Notes under the pieces: generated by a model
The model's database searches: none
The model's input: the letters and a program-made list of their open reading frames with translations, nothing else
What the model was told of the DNA's origin: nothing
Assembly (NCBI GenBank): GCA_937146725.1
Contig: CAKZRU010000113.1
Span: forward strand, 1 to 55,919
Source of the DNA: an uncultured Myxococcales bacterium
Lineage (GTDB): Bacteria > Myxococcota_A > Bradymonadia > UBA7976 > VGTA01
Reading direction: 5' to 3'
Length of the DNA stretch: 55,919 nt
Shown here: positions 48,504 to 55,919 of the stretch, in pieces
How the letters are laid out: each line of letters begins with the position of its first letter
Position numbering within the stretch: the stretch's first letter is position 1
Translations under genes and position numbers: made by a program

Positions 48504-50195
48504 TCAATGACCCCTCTTGGATTCTAGTGCGTTACGAACCTTACTCCAATCTAAGCGATCGATATCTAAATAAGATCGATCTTGGGCACTGATCATGGCA
48601 TCAATGGCTGAAGTTAAATACACTGTACCCAAGCCAAGCCAAAGTAGATTTGCACGATCATAGTGCGCATTTGCATCATCACGTCGATGTGCACTTGTTG
48701 CTGTTTGCTTTTGGTAATCTTGGTTGGCTAAATAGCCAAAAGTACTGGAAATAATCGCACCTAATGCCAAACCTATACTACTGCTCAAGTAAGTCCAACC
48801 TAAACGCTTATCTCCTTGATAGATCTGCCCCAAACCAGGTAATAATAACGAGCGCAGAATCACATCTTCTTTTTTATATTCAACCCAAGTTTGAGCCAAA
48901 GCCTCTTGTAGCATGGCCTTGGAAAGCTTGTGCTTGACGCGATAAACGCCGGGATCACTGTCTTGGAGAACACCATCTTGTTGAATCGGCGACATAAAAA
49001 TCGCTAGGTTGAGTTCATCGCTTTGAGTATTACTTAAGCTCAGCTCGGCTCGTGAGATTAATTGGGCTCCAACATGGTTTGCTAAGCTCTTTTCCTGCGA
49101 TAAAGAAAGCTTAGGAATATTGGTGTTTAAATGACTGATTTGTGCGCGTAATTCTGGATTAATGACCCAAATGCTTCCACCACGAGAGAGCGCCTCTTGA
49201 TCCAAAAGTTTTGTCAACAATAGCGAGGCACGATGCAAAAAACTAGAATGCTGTATTCCGGCTTCGGTATCGATCGAAATTGGAGTCGATAAAATAATGG
49301 GGGCAGGAGAAAAAGCACGTGCTTTTTCAACTTGGCCAATAATAACGGTTTCAATCATGCTATGCGGACGTTCTTGCATCCCCAATTGATCTGCTGTGAC
49401 CTCCATGTTAGCAAACTCTCCAACATCTGCTTCCAGTGAAGGTGCAGGCTGTGAGGGTTCTTCTGCTGTCACTTCATCCTGATCAACAACCAGTTCAACC
49501 GCTTGATTAAGAGCCTTTAGTCTTTTTGCAACCGCCGGAGAACTGTTCTGCAAACTTGTCGGCGTCTTGCTTGAGTTATCACCTGAAGCAAGTATTTCCT
49601 CATTTGAGTCTTTGTCGTCAATTAGGTCAACTGCTGTTTCTGAAAGAACTTTAGGATCCCAGGCAAATTGTAAAAGTACTCCCTCTTCGCTACGCTCTTT
49701 AATCACGATGGCTTTGAGCTGCTGCTTACTGATTTTACGGCTCATCTTAACTTTGAGAAAACAGCGAGTTTTTTGTTTTTTAGAAGGATAAAGCAAGGCT
49801 CGCTTTAAGCCTTTTGCTCGCCAAGATTTTTGCCAAGATCTTTGGCATTTATGCCCATCAACTGTGAACTTAAGACGATTTGATAAATCTTTTTCAACTT
49901 GAACATCTTCAAGTTTTACCGTCTTTTTTCTGTCTATAAAGACAAAGTTCATAATGCCTTCAGACTCGATGAGTTGTACTTCAAGACTCGCTTTAGTCTT
50001 AGCCAAAACCACTGTCTGGCTGGTACATAAAACCAAGAAAAAAGCCAAAGGAAATAAGGGGCTAAAAGCGCGAAACTTAGTGATCCGACTCAAGCTAAAG
50101 TATGTGTGTTCTTGGTGATGAGAGACGATTGACTGAAACAAAACCTCTACTCCCGTTTCTGTAAAGAGTGATTGCTTAATTTGACTTATCATCAT
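48504..50195 (-). CDS. Membrane protein with C-terminal DUF5683-like domain
   Basis: A 563-residue protein. A signal or anchor (about 47-65, LFPLAFFLVLCTSQTVVLA) is preceded by an unusually long N-terminal part, so the true start may be internal. Next comes a basic region with two cysteines, an acidic linker (about 190-290), and a soluble alpha/beta region with IWVINPELRAQISHL that could be a CsgG/FlgO-like fold. The last 120 residues have LLPGLGQIYQGDKRLGW and two more TM helices, the signature of DUF5683 and similar small membrane domains. Role unknown. Confidence 0.65.
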   Translation of the reverse strand: MMISQIKQSLFTETGVEVLFQSIVSHHQEHTYFSLSRITKFRAFSPLFPLAFFLVLCTSQTVVLAKTKASLEVQLIESEGIMNFVFIDRKKTVKLEDVQVEKDLSNRLKFTVDGHKCQRSWQKSWRAKGLKRALLYPSKKQKTRCFLKVKMSRKISKQQLKAIVIKERSEEGVLLQFAWDPKVLSETAVDLIDDKDSNEEILASGDNSSKTPTSLQNSSPAVAKRLKALNQAVELVVDQDEVTAEEPSQPAPSLEADVGEFANMEVTADQLGMQERPHSMIETVIIGQVEKARAFSPAPIILSTPISIDTEAGIQHSSFLHRASLLLTKLLDQEALSRGGSIWVINPELRAQISHLNTNIPKLSLSQEKSLANHVGAQLISRAELSLSNTQSDELNLAIFMSPIQQDGVLQDSDPGVYRVKHKLSKAMLQEALAQTWVEYKKEDVILRSLLLPGLGQIYQGDKRLGWTYLSSSIGLALGAIISSTFGYLANQDYQKQTATSAHRRDDANAHYDRANLLWLGLGTVYLTSAIDAMISAQDRSYLDIDRLDWSKVRNALESKRGH

Positions 50196-50286
50196 TGATT
50201 AAGATCAAAAATGCTAGTTAAACAAGCTCTACACCTCAACTAAGTAAAGTTTTTTCCAAAATACCTAGTATGACTCAAGTTTCACT

Positions 50287-51870
50287 TTAAATTCTTGAGT
50301 TTAATACTTTTTGATAAATCTTTTGGCCTTCTAGGTTATGTAAACTTATTTTTAATTGCTGTCCTTCATGACTCGCCTCGGCAATCCCGTAAAATTGCTC
50401 ACCGTCCAACGGCGACTTACCGGGTCCTCGACGGTCTTCTGGCATACTTAAAAACTCTCGCTGAGCACCAAAGGTTTTATCAAGGCGATGTGGTCTAAGC
50501 GTAGCTGCATTGAGCGGTCCGGCAATAAATTCCCAAAAGGGGGTAAAGTCTTGGCAAATTGCTCGACTCGGATGAAAGTGATGCGCGGCCGCATAGTGAA
50601 CATCTGCGGTTAACCAAACAACATTGCTAATCACTTCATCTTTGATAAACTTAAGTAGATTTTGTAATTCTAGCTCTCGGCCTTTGGGTTCGCGCTCACT
50701 TGAAGCGATTCCATCAAAGTTTAAACCACCTGACCCAATCACAATGCCAATGGGCTGAGGGCAAACCACTAATTTCCAACGTGCTTTTGATGCTTTTAAC
50801 GATTGCTTAAGCCATATGAGTTGTTCAGGCCCAAAAAATTGAGCATTTCTTTCATAATGCTCTAAATAATGAAACTTTCGATCATTCGGTCCACGTGCAC
50901 TCCGTCCATCCAACGCAAAGACTTCAATATTTGGCCCATACTTTACCTTGCGGTAAATCCGCTGATGCTTCATCCATGATGGTGGCAGCGGAGAGTACTC
51001 AAAAAATGCTCTCCGAGACCGGGTTGCCAAAACATCACAAGATCTTTCCTTATAACGACGATCTTTTATTATGCGACCGGGCCACCAATCATTTTTTACC
51101 TCATGATCATCCCATAAAAAAAGTTGACTCATGCTTTGGGCAAAGCGAACAGTAGGTTGGTCTAATAAGCCATAGCGGTAATATGCTCTAAACTCATCAA
51201 GACTTTCAGCGACTTTGGTCATTTCTGGAGTCAGTAAATTGAACCAACGGCGCCCCTTTCCTCCCCCCTTCATTTCCTTCAAAGGCTGATCCGCATAGAT
51301 ACGATCTCCACAATGCACAAATAGATCAGCACCGGACTCTCGAATCGCATCATAGATTCTAAGTCCACCAAACTGCGGATTGATACCATATCCTTGTCCA
51401 AAACTATCTCCTGACCAAGCAATTTTGACTGGTGAGTAAGCATCATCTGGTGGGGTACTAAACTCACCATATAGCGGAATGGAGCGGGCGCCTTCATGAA
51501 TCAGACTTTCAAAATAGAGCATGTAAAAGATACGACGACCACTCGGTAGATTGGTGAGCAAAACTCTTGCCGTAAAGTCACTACTAGGCAACGCTGTAAC
51601 CGGTGCTAAGGTTTTACTGACCTTAAAATCCGGGTCGAGCGACCATTTTACCGTCATCTGACTTGCGCGATCACTTCGGCTCCATACGATTGCATTATTA
51701 GACCTAACCTCACTGACCATTGCGCCCCATAAAGCTAAGGGTCTTTGACTTTCATGGCTAATCAATGCGGGTAAGTTTCGTCCTAGAGCCTGAGTTCCTA
51801 AGCCCAAAGAACTTGCACCCAGAATACTAAGTCCATGCACACCGTGCTTGATGATTTTACGTCTTAGCAT
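50287..51870 (-). CDS. PhoD-type phosphatase/phosphodiesterase, Tat-exported
   Basis: A 527-residue metallophosphatase of the PhoD family. The N-terminus has RRKIIKHGVHGLSILGASSL, a twin-arginine signal, and a beta-sandwich (about 35-140) precedes the catalytic domain. Metal-site motifs are KIAWSGDSFGQGY, FVHCGDRIYADQPL, FLWDDHEVKNDWW and VWLTADVHYAAAHHF. Such enzymes hydrolyse phosphomonoesters or diesters with Ca2+ and Fe3+ in the periplasm. A conserved Cys in HCGD may be an Fe ligand, as in PhoD. A 12-bp direct repeat lies in the leader. Alone in its transcription unit. Confidence 0.88.
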   Translation of the reverse strand: MLRRKIIKHGVHGLSILGASSLGLGTQALGRNLPALISHESQRPLALWGAMVSEVRSNNAIVWSRSDRASQMTVKWSLDPDFKVSKTLAPVTALPSSDFTARVLLTNLPSGRRIFYMLYFESLIHEGARSIPLYGEFSTPPDDAYSPVKIAWSGDSFGQGYGINPQFGGLRIYDAIRESGADLFVHCGDRIYADQPLKEMKGGGKGRRWFNLLTPEMTKVAESLDEFRAYYRYGLLDQPTVRFAQSMSQLFLWDDHEVKNDWWPGRIIKDRRYKERSCDVLATRSRRAFFEYSPLPPSWMKHQRIYRKVKYGPNIEVFALDGRSARGPNDRKFHYLEHYERNAQFFGPEQLIWLKQSLKASKARWKLVVCPQPIGIVIGSGGLNFDGIASSEREPKGRELELQNLLKFIKDEVISNVVWLTADVHYAAAHHFHPSRAICQDFTPFWEFIAGPLNAATLRPHRLDKTFGAQREFLSMPEDRRGPGKSPLDGEQFYGIAEASHEGQQLKISLHNLEGQKIYQKVLNSRI

Positions 51871-51889
51871 TTGGATCTTCCATGGTAAG

Positions 51890-51925
51890 AGACAGGATAA
51901 AAGACAGGATAAAGAACAGAATAGA
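51890..51925. repeat. 12-bp tandem repeat in the phoD leader
   Basis: AGACAGGATAAA is repeated exactly at 51890-51901 and 51902-51913, with a degenerate third copy at 51914-51925. It lies 20 bases upstream of the PhoD-type start on the minus strand, outside any gene. Confidence 0.85.
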
Positions 51926-52197
51926 GAGTACTAAAACCAAGGTATAATGCAATTTTATTGATCTGAATACTGAGTATTTCTATGTTGAGTTTTGTTATGC
52001 ACATTTGCTTTAACCTATCCGTTTGATCATACACAAAACTAAACTTTGATCAGTGGGGATACTGATTTTTTGCTTAAATTATCTATGCTCTCTCTTGATT
52101 TAAGATTGCCTATCCCCTAGGATCGCCCACCTTTGTTTGCTGTCTTGTTTTGATAAACTCAAGTATAGTGTTCACGTAGCATTCTTTTTGTCTACTG

Positions 52198-52212
52198 CTC
52201 AAGCGACTTGAG
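52198..52212. promoter_or_regulatory. Perfect palindrome CTCAAG-CGA-CTTGAG upstream of the PpiD-like gene
   Basis: Six-base perfect arms around CGA. A half-site ACTCAAG (52157-52163) directly precedes TATAGT (52164-52169), a good -10 candidate, though no -35 box is clear. A regulator binding both would sit at the promoter. Confidence 0.4.
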
Positions 52213-52267
52213 TAAACCATAGCAAGCATTTTACATCAAACTTCACATTAGGAGCGTACTCAATCTC

Positions 52268-54094
52268 ATGCTCAACCGAATTCGAGATTTCTCATCAAGC
52301 CCTGTCATCCTTATTATGTTTGGGATGCTTATCCTTGTATTTGTCCTCTTTTTTGGAATGCCGTCTTTAGGGGGCCTAGGCCAAGAAGCATCACTCTTTT
52401 CAAAACCTGTTGCCCAAGTAGGCGATGCAGAGCTTTCTCTTAAGGAAGCGCTTCTTTATGCACGTCGTCGCAATACTCGTCGTTCAGATGAAAAGGCCAC
52501 CCTTAAAGCTCGTTATGATGAACTTAAGGATGAGGCTTTGATCGACATGAGTGCCAAACTCATGGGTTGGGAAAGCCAAAGCGAAGAAAATCGTCGTTTT
52601 ATCGCTTCATCAGAGAACTTGGATCTGATCTTCTTTGGTGAAGAAAATCGCCGTCGTGACGACCTTTTCAAAGCTTTTGTGGCTCAACTTCCTGAAGGCA
52701 AAAAAGTAGAGAATATGAGCGCGAATGAATTGGTTTCAAGCTTTTTAAGCTTTGCCAAAAAAGGTCGTGGATTTGTACCAGAGAACTTTTCAAATGCGAT
52801 GTCAAGCTGGGGCGTAAACTCTGAAAAGTATATCGATGCCAAGGGCAGAGAAATGCGAATCAGAGGCTACTTAAGCTTCTTACAAAGTCAACTTAAAGTG
52901 AGTCAAGCTCAAGTGGCTGATGAACTCAATCAGAAAAACAGTAAGTGGATCTTTGATTACGTGATGATGGGTGCTGATAACCTTAACGCCAGTACTCAGA
53001 CTTTTGCTGACGATAAGGTGCAAGCTTTCCTTAAAGACAACATGGCTCAAGCAGAGGCTTACTATAATCAAAATATCGAAAATTACAGTAAGAGTAAGCT
53101 CAAGTTTACTCGCGTAACTGCGCGATATGCCAACGAAGAACAAATGTCAGTGGTTAAAGCTAAGGTTGAAGAAGCCCATAGTCGTATCACCAAGGGTGAG
53201 GATGCATCAGAAGTCGCCAAGTCACTGAGCGGTGAGGGCATCTTTGTTTCTGCCTTAGTACAAGCCAATAAAACTCGTAAAAACACCAGTAAAGAGCTTT
53301 TTGAACAAGCGCTTGCTATGGAAGTCAATCAACTTTCAGAAGTAAAGCAATCGGCTAGTCTAAGCGCTCAAATTAAAGCAGGTTCTTTTGCTTTCATTCG
53401 ACTCGAAGAAAAGGAAGCAGGCGAAGAAAAAAGCCTAGAGAGTGTAAAAGCGGAAATTGCTCAAGTCCTTTTAGCTAAGGATGCTCAAACCGACCTTGCT
53501 CAGGCTAAGCTAGAAGCAATTGTTGCTAAGCTTAAAACAGGTGCAGATTTACAAGCTGAAGTAACCGCTTACAATGCCACTCTTAATACTGAAGCAGGCG
53601 CTAAAGCTCTTGAGGTCAAAACCAGTGGTGAGGTCAGCCTTGAATCTTTACTTAATGATAACATTGAAGGCCTAGGACGCAATGCGATTGCAGCCTATCA
53701 ACTTCTTAATGAGATCAACACCATTGACATGAATAATAAGGTCGCTGCAATCCTTGAGATTGATAAGCAGTGGGTTGCGCTTGTTCTCAAAGAAAAGAAG
53801 ACCCTTGATGAAGCAAATAAAGCGTCTGAGCTAGACAAGCAATATCTTGCTTCTTTAACTCAAGCAAAGAAATCATTCTTTGGAGACCGTTGGCTTCGCT
53901 TTGCTCTACTTGGTCCACTAAGCTTTGATGTTTTAACTCAATTCCCAATGGAAGTTCTTAGCTCACTCACTACCGAAGTTGGTTTAAACTACTTTGGCGG
54001 TCAAGAAGGTGTTATCGACCAAATTCTTAAGAGCTCACAATACCAAAGCCAAGTTGCAGAAAGCTCAGACGTACAAGCATTCTTCAGCAAATAA
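52268..54094 (+). CDS. PpiD/SurA-like periplasmic folding factor
   Basis: A 608-residue protein anchored by one N-terminal TM helix (MLNRIRDFSSS, then VILIMFGMLILVFVLFFGM), the layout of PpiD. A SurA-N-like helical domain (about 45-230) is followed by a region (about 255-390) where a parvulin-type prolyl isomerase domain would lie. It reads more like a degenerate parvulin, with many Glu/Lys/Ala helices and no clear catalytic signature. PpiD assists folding of exported proteins near the translocon. AGGAG lies 13 bases before ATG, a long spacing. Codon use (CGT/CGC arginines) suggests high expression. Confidence 0.75.
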   Translation: MLNRIRDFSSSPVILIMFGMLILVFVLFFGMPSLGGLGQEASLFSKPVAQVGDAELSLKEALLYARRRNTRRSDEKATLKARYDELKDEALIDMSAKLMGWESQSEENRRFIASSENLDLIFFGEENRRRDDLFKAFVAQLPEGKKVENMSANELVSSFLSFAKKGRGFVPENFSNAMSSWGVNSEKYIDAKGREMRIRGYLSFLQSQLKVSQAQVADELNQKNSKWIFDYVMMGADNLNASTQTFADDKVQAFLKDNMAQAEAYYNQNIENYSKSKLKFTRVTARYANEEQMSVVKAKVEEAHSRITKGEDASEVAKSLSGEGIFVSALVQANKTRKNTSKELFEQALAMEVNQLSEVKQSASLSAQIKAGSFAFIRLEEKEAGEEKSLESVKAEIAQVLLAKDAQTDLAQAKLEAIVAKLKTGADLQAEVTAYNATLNTEAGAKALEVKTSGEVSLESLLNDNIEGLGRNAIAAYQLLNEINTIDMNNKVAAILEIDKQWVALVLKEKKTLDEANKASELDKQYLASLTQAKKSFFGDRWLRFALLGPLSFDVLTQFPMEVLSSLTTEVGLNYFGGQEGVIDQILKSSQYQSQVAESSDVQAFFSK

Positions 54095-54103
54095 GCACTA
54101 CCG

Positions 54104-54117
54104 ACTCATCCGAGTCA
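54104..54117. terminator. Short hairpin between convergent genes
   Basis: GACTC-ATCC-GAGTC between the PpiD-like stop (54094) and lysozyme stop (54132). The stem is short with no T-run, so termination is weakly supported. Confidence 0.28.
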
Positions 54118-54131
54118 TCAATAATCCTAGC

Positions 54132-55673
54132 TTAGACTTGGCGTTTCCGATAAACAAAAGTCATAAGGCCTAAGAGCCACAAATAATGACTGGTTACGGA
54201 AAATACCGAGAACTTACCTGTGCTGTCACAGCCACTATCCTCAGGCTTGATTGTGCTTGCCTGAGCCCCTAAGTCAGAATCATCTGTTGGTATGGTACCA
54301 TCAGTATTTGGGTTATATAGCATTGCATCAGCACCGTTTGCATACATTTCAGGATCTTGCTCTACATTCTGATCAATCATAGCTTGATCCATCTCATTTA
54401 GCATTTGATCTGGCTCGGCTATACTCATCATATCTGGACTCTGCTCACATTCACGAGCATTGACTCTCAGCTGAATATAATCATCTCTAGGACCGCCTGC
54501 ATCAGCAAACCAAGTACGACCTTCGGCAACCAAGCCAAAGTATTGCGTAAACTCACCGGAAAAACGGGTGGAAATACTAAAAGCAAAAGTACCCTGCTCA
54601 CCGGGAGCGACTTCACTATTGGCCGAAATCACTCGGGAAGGGGAAAGCCAAGATTCAATATCCCATAATGGTGAAGGCATATCGCGCGGAATTGGCGCAA
54701 GCCTTACTTGCTCGTCCCATGTAATACTTCCGGTATTATCAATATAGATTTCTCCAAACAGTCTTTCGCCTACGCACAGTTCTATGGGGTCTTCAGAGGC
54801 CAAAGGAAAGCTTTGTCCTCTAGGTTGACCTGCATAAAATCCATTCGCTGTTCCGCTTTGACGATAATGATCACTCCACTCTATAAGCTGAGCCTCATTG
54901 CCATTAAAGCGATTTAAATCTACATCTCCCTCAATGCCGGCCACACGACCGGTACTACTATACTGCCAAAAGACCCAATCTTCCCAAACATTTGGAATAC
55001 GTGGACACGCTGCCGAAGTGTATTGTGGATGCCATAGCGGATGATCATTAAACTCGGCAGTATTGTTCATATGATCTTGCCAAAAGTAATAACCAGTATA
55101 CACCATTGGCTGTATCCCAAGTTCTTCTTCGACAATATCAATCCAAGTTCTTGCACTTTGGGCAATTTCGGCAGCAGTTAAATCATTATGAGCCTCAATA
55201 TCAATGACCGGTGGGAGCTCAAAGTCTCCCCCCGCCTCTCGCAAACGATCAACCAATAAATAGGCTTGGGCTACGGGGTCTTGAGCGGGATGAAAATATT
55301 GATAAACGCCTCGTAATAAGCCTACTCGACGTGACTCATTCCAATTTCTAGGAAAATATTGATCAACGCTGTTTAAACCAGCCGACACTCTGATGACTGC
55401 ATACTTAACTCCATCATTGGCCACTTGATCCCAATTAATTTCCCCTTGCCATGAGGAGACATCAATCCCAAAGGTTGTTTCACCATCAGGACAAACTTCT
55501 AAAGCTTGTTGAAGGCTTTCTAACTTTGGTATGCTTTGGCGGGAAGACTGTAATGTTTGGCCCATCTTTTCGCCGAGTTGACCACCATTTTGCTGATGAT
55601 CAGCACAGGCATGATAAAAGATTAGACTCATGCTCATGATGCATATGAGCGCTGCATTGATTTGTTGATTCAT
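54132..55673 (-). CDS. GH25 lysozyme lipoprotein with C-terminal anchor-like tail
   Basis: A 513-residue predicted lipoprotein (lipobox YHAC, about 21-24). The family 25 muramidase domain (about 65-270) begins FGIDVSSWQGEINWDQV, and the catalytic Asp/Glu pair is in LPPVIDIEAHND. GDVDLNRFNG closes the domain. A beta-sandwich-like region (about 285-410) follows, then a Met/Asp/Gln-rich linker (about 415-475). The last 36 residues read SGCDSTGK, a short segment, one TM helix (YLWLLGLMTFVY) and RKRQV, resembling a MYXO-CTERM sorting tail. GH25 enzymes cleave peptidoglycan glycans. Having both lipid and C-terminal anchors is unusual. Confidence 0.87.
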   Translation of the reverse strand: MNQQINAALICIMSMSLIFYHACADHQQNGGQLGEKMGQTLQSSRQSIPKLESLQQALEVCPDGETTFGIDVSSWQGEINWDQVANDGVKYAVIRVSAGLNSVDQYFPRNWNESRRVGLLRGVYQYFHPAQDPVAQAYLLVDRLREAGGDFELPPVIDIEAHNDLTAAEIAQSARTWIDIVEEELGIQPMVYTGYYFWQDHMNNTAEFNDHPLWHPQYTSAACPRIPNVWEDWVFWQYSSTGRVAGIEGDVDLNRFNGNEAQLIEWSDHYRQSGTANGFYAGQPRGQSFPLASEDPIELCVGERLFGEIYIDNTGSITWDEQVRLAPIPRDMPSPLWDIESWLSPSRVISANSEVAPGEQGTFAFSISTRFSGEFTQYFGLVAEGRTWFADAGGPRDDYIQLRVNARECEQSPDMMSIAEPDQMLNEMDQAMIDQNVEQDPEMYANGADAMLYNPNTDGTIPTDDSDLGAQASTIKPEDSGCDSTGKFSVFSVTSHYLWLLGLMTFVYRKRQV

Positions 55674-55697
55674 CTGAAGTTCTTCTTAAAAAACATA

Positions 55698-55919
55698 TTA
55701 AGTTTGCTCTTTACCAAGCACAGAGAACATTCGGCTAAATGCTTGACTTCTTTTAGCTTTTACGCGAACTGTTTCTTCTTGACTCGCACGTCCTTCTCGT
55801 CCACCCTCAAAATATTCTTCCGGGATTTCTAATAAAAAACGAGAGGCTCTTCTGGGCTTGGCTTTACCTCGTGATAAGCGCTTAGAGGCACTGGTCAACA
55901 GTAAAACTCTTTGAGCACG
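55698..55919 (-). CDS. UvrD/Rep-type DNA helicase, C-terminal fragment
   Basis: Only the last 73 codons lie in the window; the 5' part runs past the right edge. The visible start RAQRVLLLTSASKRLSRG, with SRFLLEIPEEYFEGG following, matches the end of superfamily 1A helicases such as UvrD and PcrA (RAxxxLxLTxAxxR and PSRFLxEIP). The arginine-rich tail that follows is variable in the family. The helicase would act in repair or replication; the subtype cannot be told from the tail. The stop is 25 bases from the start of the divergent-orientation lysozyme gene. Confidence 0.8.
   Translation of the reverse strand, partial: RAQRVLLLTSASKRLSRGKAKPRRASRFLLEIPEEYFEGGREGRASQEETVRVKAKRSQAFSRMFSVLGKEQT

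Larger units (their letters stand above)
51871..52267. other. Divergent intergenic region, 397 bases
   Basis: No credible gene. It contains the 12-bp repeats (51890-51925) and TTTGATCA repeated at 52022-52029 and 52045-52052. An inverted repeat ATCAGT/ACTGAT followed by six T (52049-52071) resembles a weak terminator on the plus strand. A TATAGT box is at 52164-52169 and a perfect palindrome at 52198-52212. The last two may serve the downstream PpiD-like gene. Confidence 0.5.

Noticed and set aside
52049..52071. ATCAGT/ACTGAT followed by T6 as an intrinsic terminator
   Set aside because: The stem is AT-rich with only two G-C pairs in six, and no plus-strand gene ends upstream of it, so it is noted only within the intergenic entry.
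1..55919. CRISPR array, insertion sequence, prophage or toxin-antitoxin pair
   Set aside because: The tandem repeats are continuous and lie in genes, without unique spacers. No transposase, integrase or phage gene is present, and the YwqK-like protein has no toxin neighbour.

Overview
The window is an AT-leaning chromosomal segment of a Gram-negative, diderm, flagellated bacterium. No single marker fixes the taxon. The combination points to the Myxococcota / former Deltaproteobacteria, perhaps a Bradymonadia-like lineage: many lipoproteins with Asp/Met-rich linkers, an FG-GAP beta-propeller lipoprotein, an FHA-domain sigma-54 activator, a paired ArsA/Get3-type ATPase set, a small ribbon-helix-helix protein resembling the TIGR04563 family, and a lysozyme with a MYXO-CTERM-like tail. 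This assignment is inference. I see no rRNA, tRNA, CRISPR array, prophage or insertion sequence. The window is cut at both ends, inside murD on the left and inside a UvrD-type helicase on the right.

Layout. Positions 1-2652 (minus) carry murD (partial) and a MurC-type Mur ligase. Positions 2849-4770 (plus) hold two overlapping lipoprotein genes, the second with a CBM9/DOMON-like domain, facing a glutathione S-transferase gene. Positions 5545-11466 (plus) hold the small RHH protein and then a tight run: ttcA (tRNA thiolation), two ArsA/Get3-like ATPases, an MFS exporter and an HTTM-like membrane protein. Positions 11491-13366 (minus) encode a uridine-phosphorylase-like enzyme and three small envelope proteins. 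Positions 13508-18582 (plus) carry tcdA, a creatininase-family gene, an RNase J homologue, an FHA sigma-54 activator and a SufT/MIP18-like gene, several joined by ATGA-type or longer overlaps.

Positions 18631-22736 hold a PPC-like lipoprotein (minus), a membrane protein with four copies of a T-[R/K]-x-x-x-x-x-x-F motif in its cytoplasmic arm, and a tail-anchored degenerate Ser/Thr kinase. Positions 22763-34507 (minus) form an envelope cluster: a large alpha/beta-hydrolase lipoprotein with calcium-loop repeats, a YwqK/MORN-like repeat protein, a TPR-like protein, a MoxR ATPase and a TgpA-like transglutaminase. Positions 34567-40056 contain an aldehyde dehydrogenase, a two-TM potassium-channel-like protein with a beta-helical N-terminal domain, an LPP20-like lipoprotein and a thioredoxin-fold protein that has lost its nucleophilic cysteine.

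Positions 40066-43962 encode the FG-GAP lipoprotein. Positions 44386-45930 encode a flagellin standing alone, with palindromes in its leader and a strong terminator. The rest holds a long-chain acyl-CoA synthetase, a two-gene envelope operon, a PhoD-type phosphatase, a PpiD/SurA-like folding factor, a GH25 lysozyme lipoprotein and the helicase C-terminus.

The most promising items for novelty are the complementary P-loop changes in the ArsA pair, the Thr-motif protein next to a probable pseudokinase, the soluble-domain-gated channel, the triplicated Cys-pair insert in the YwqK-like protein, and in-frame tandem repeats (12, 15 or 18 bp) that recur in linkers of unrelated genes.
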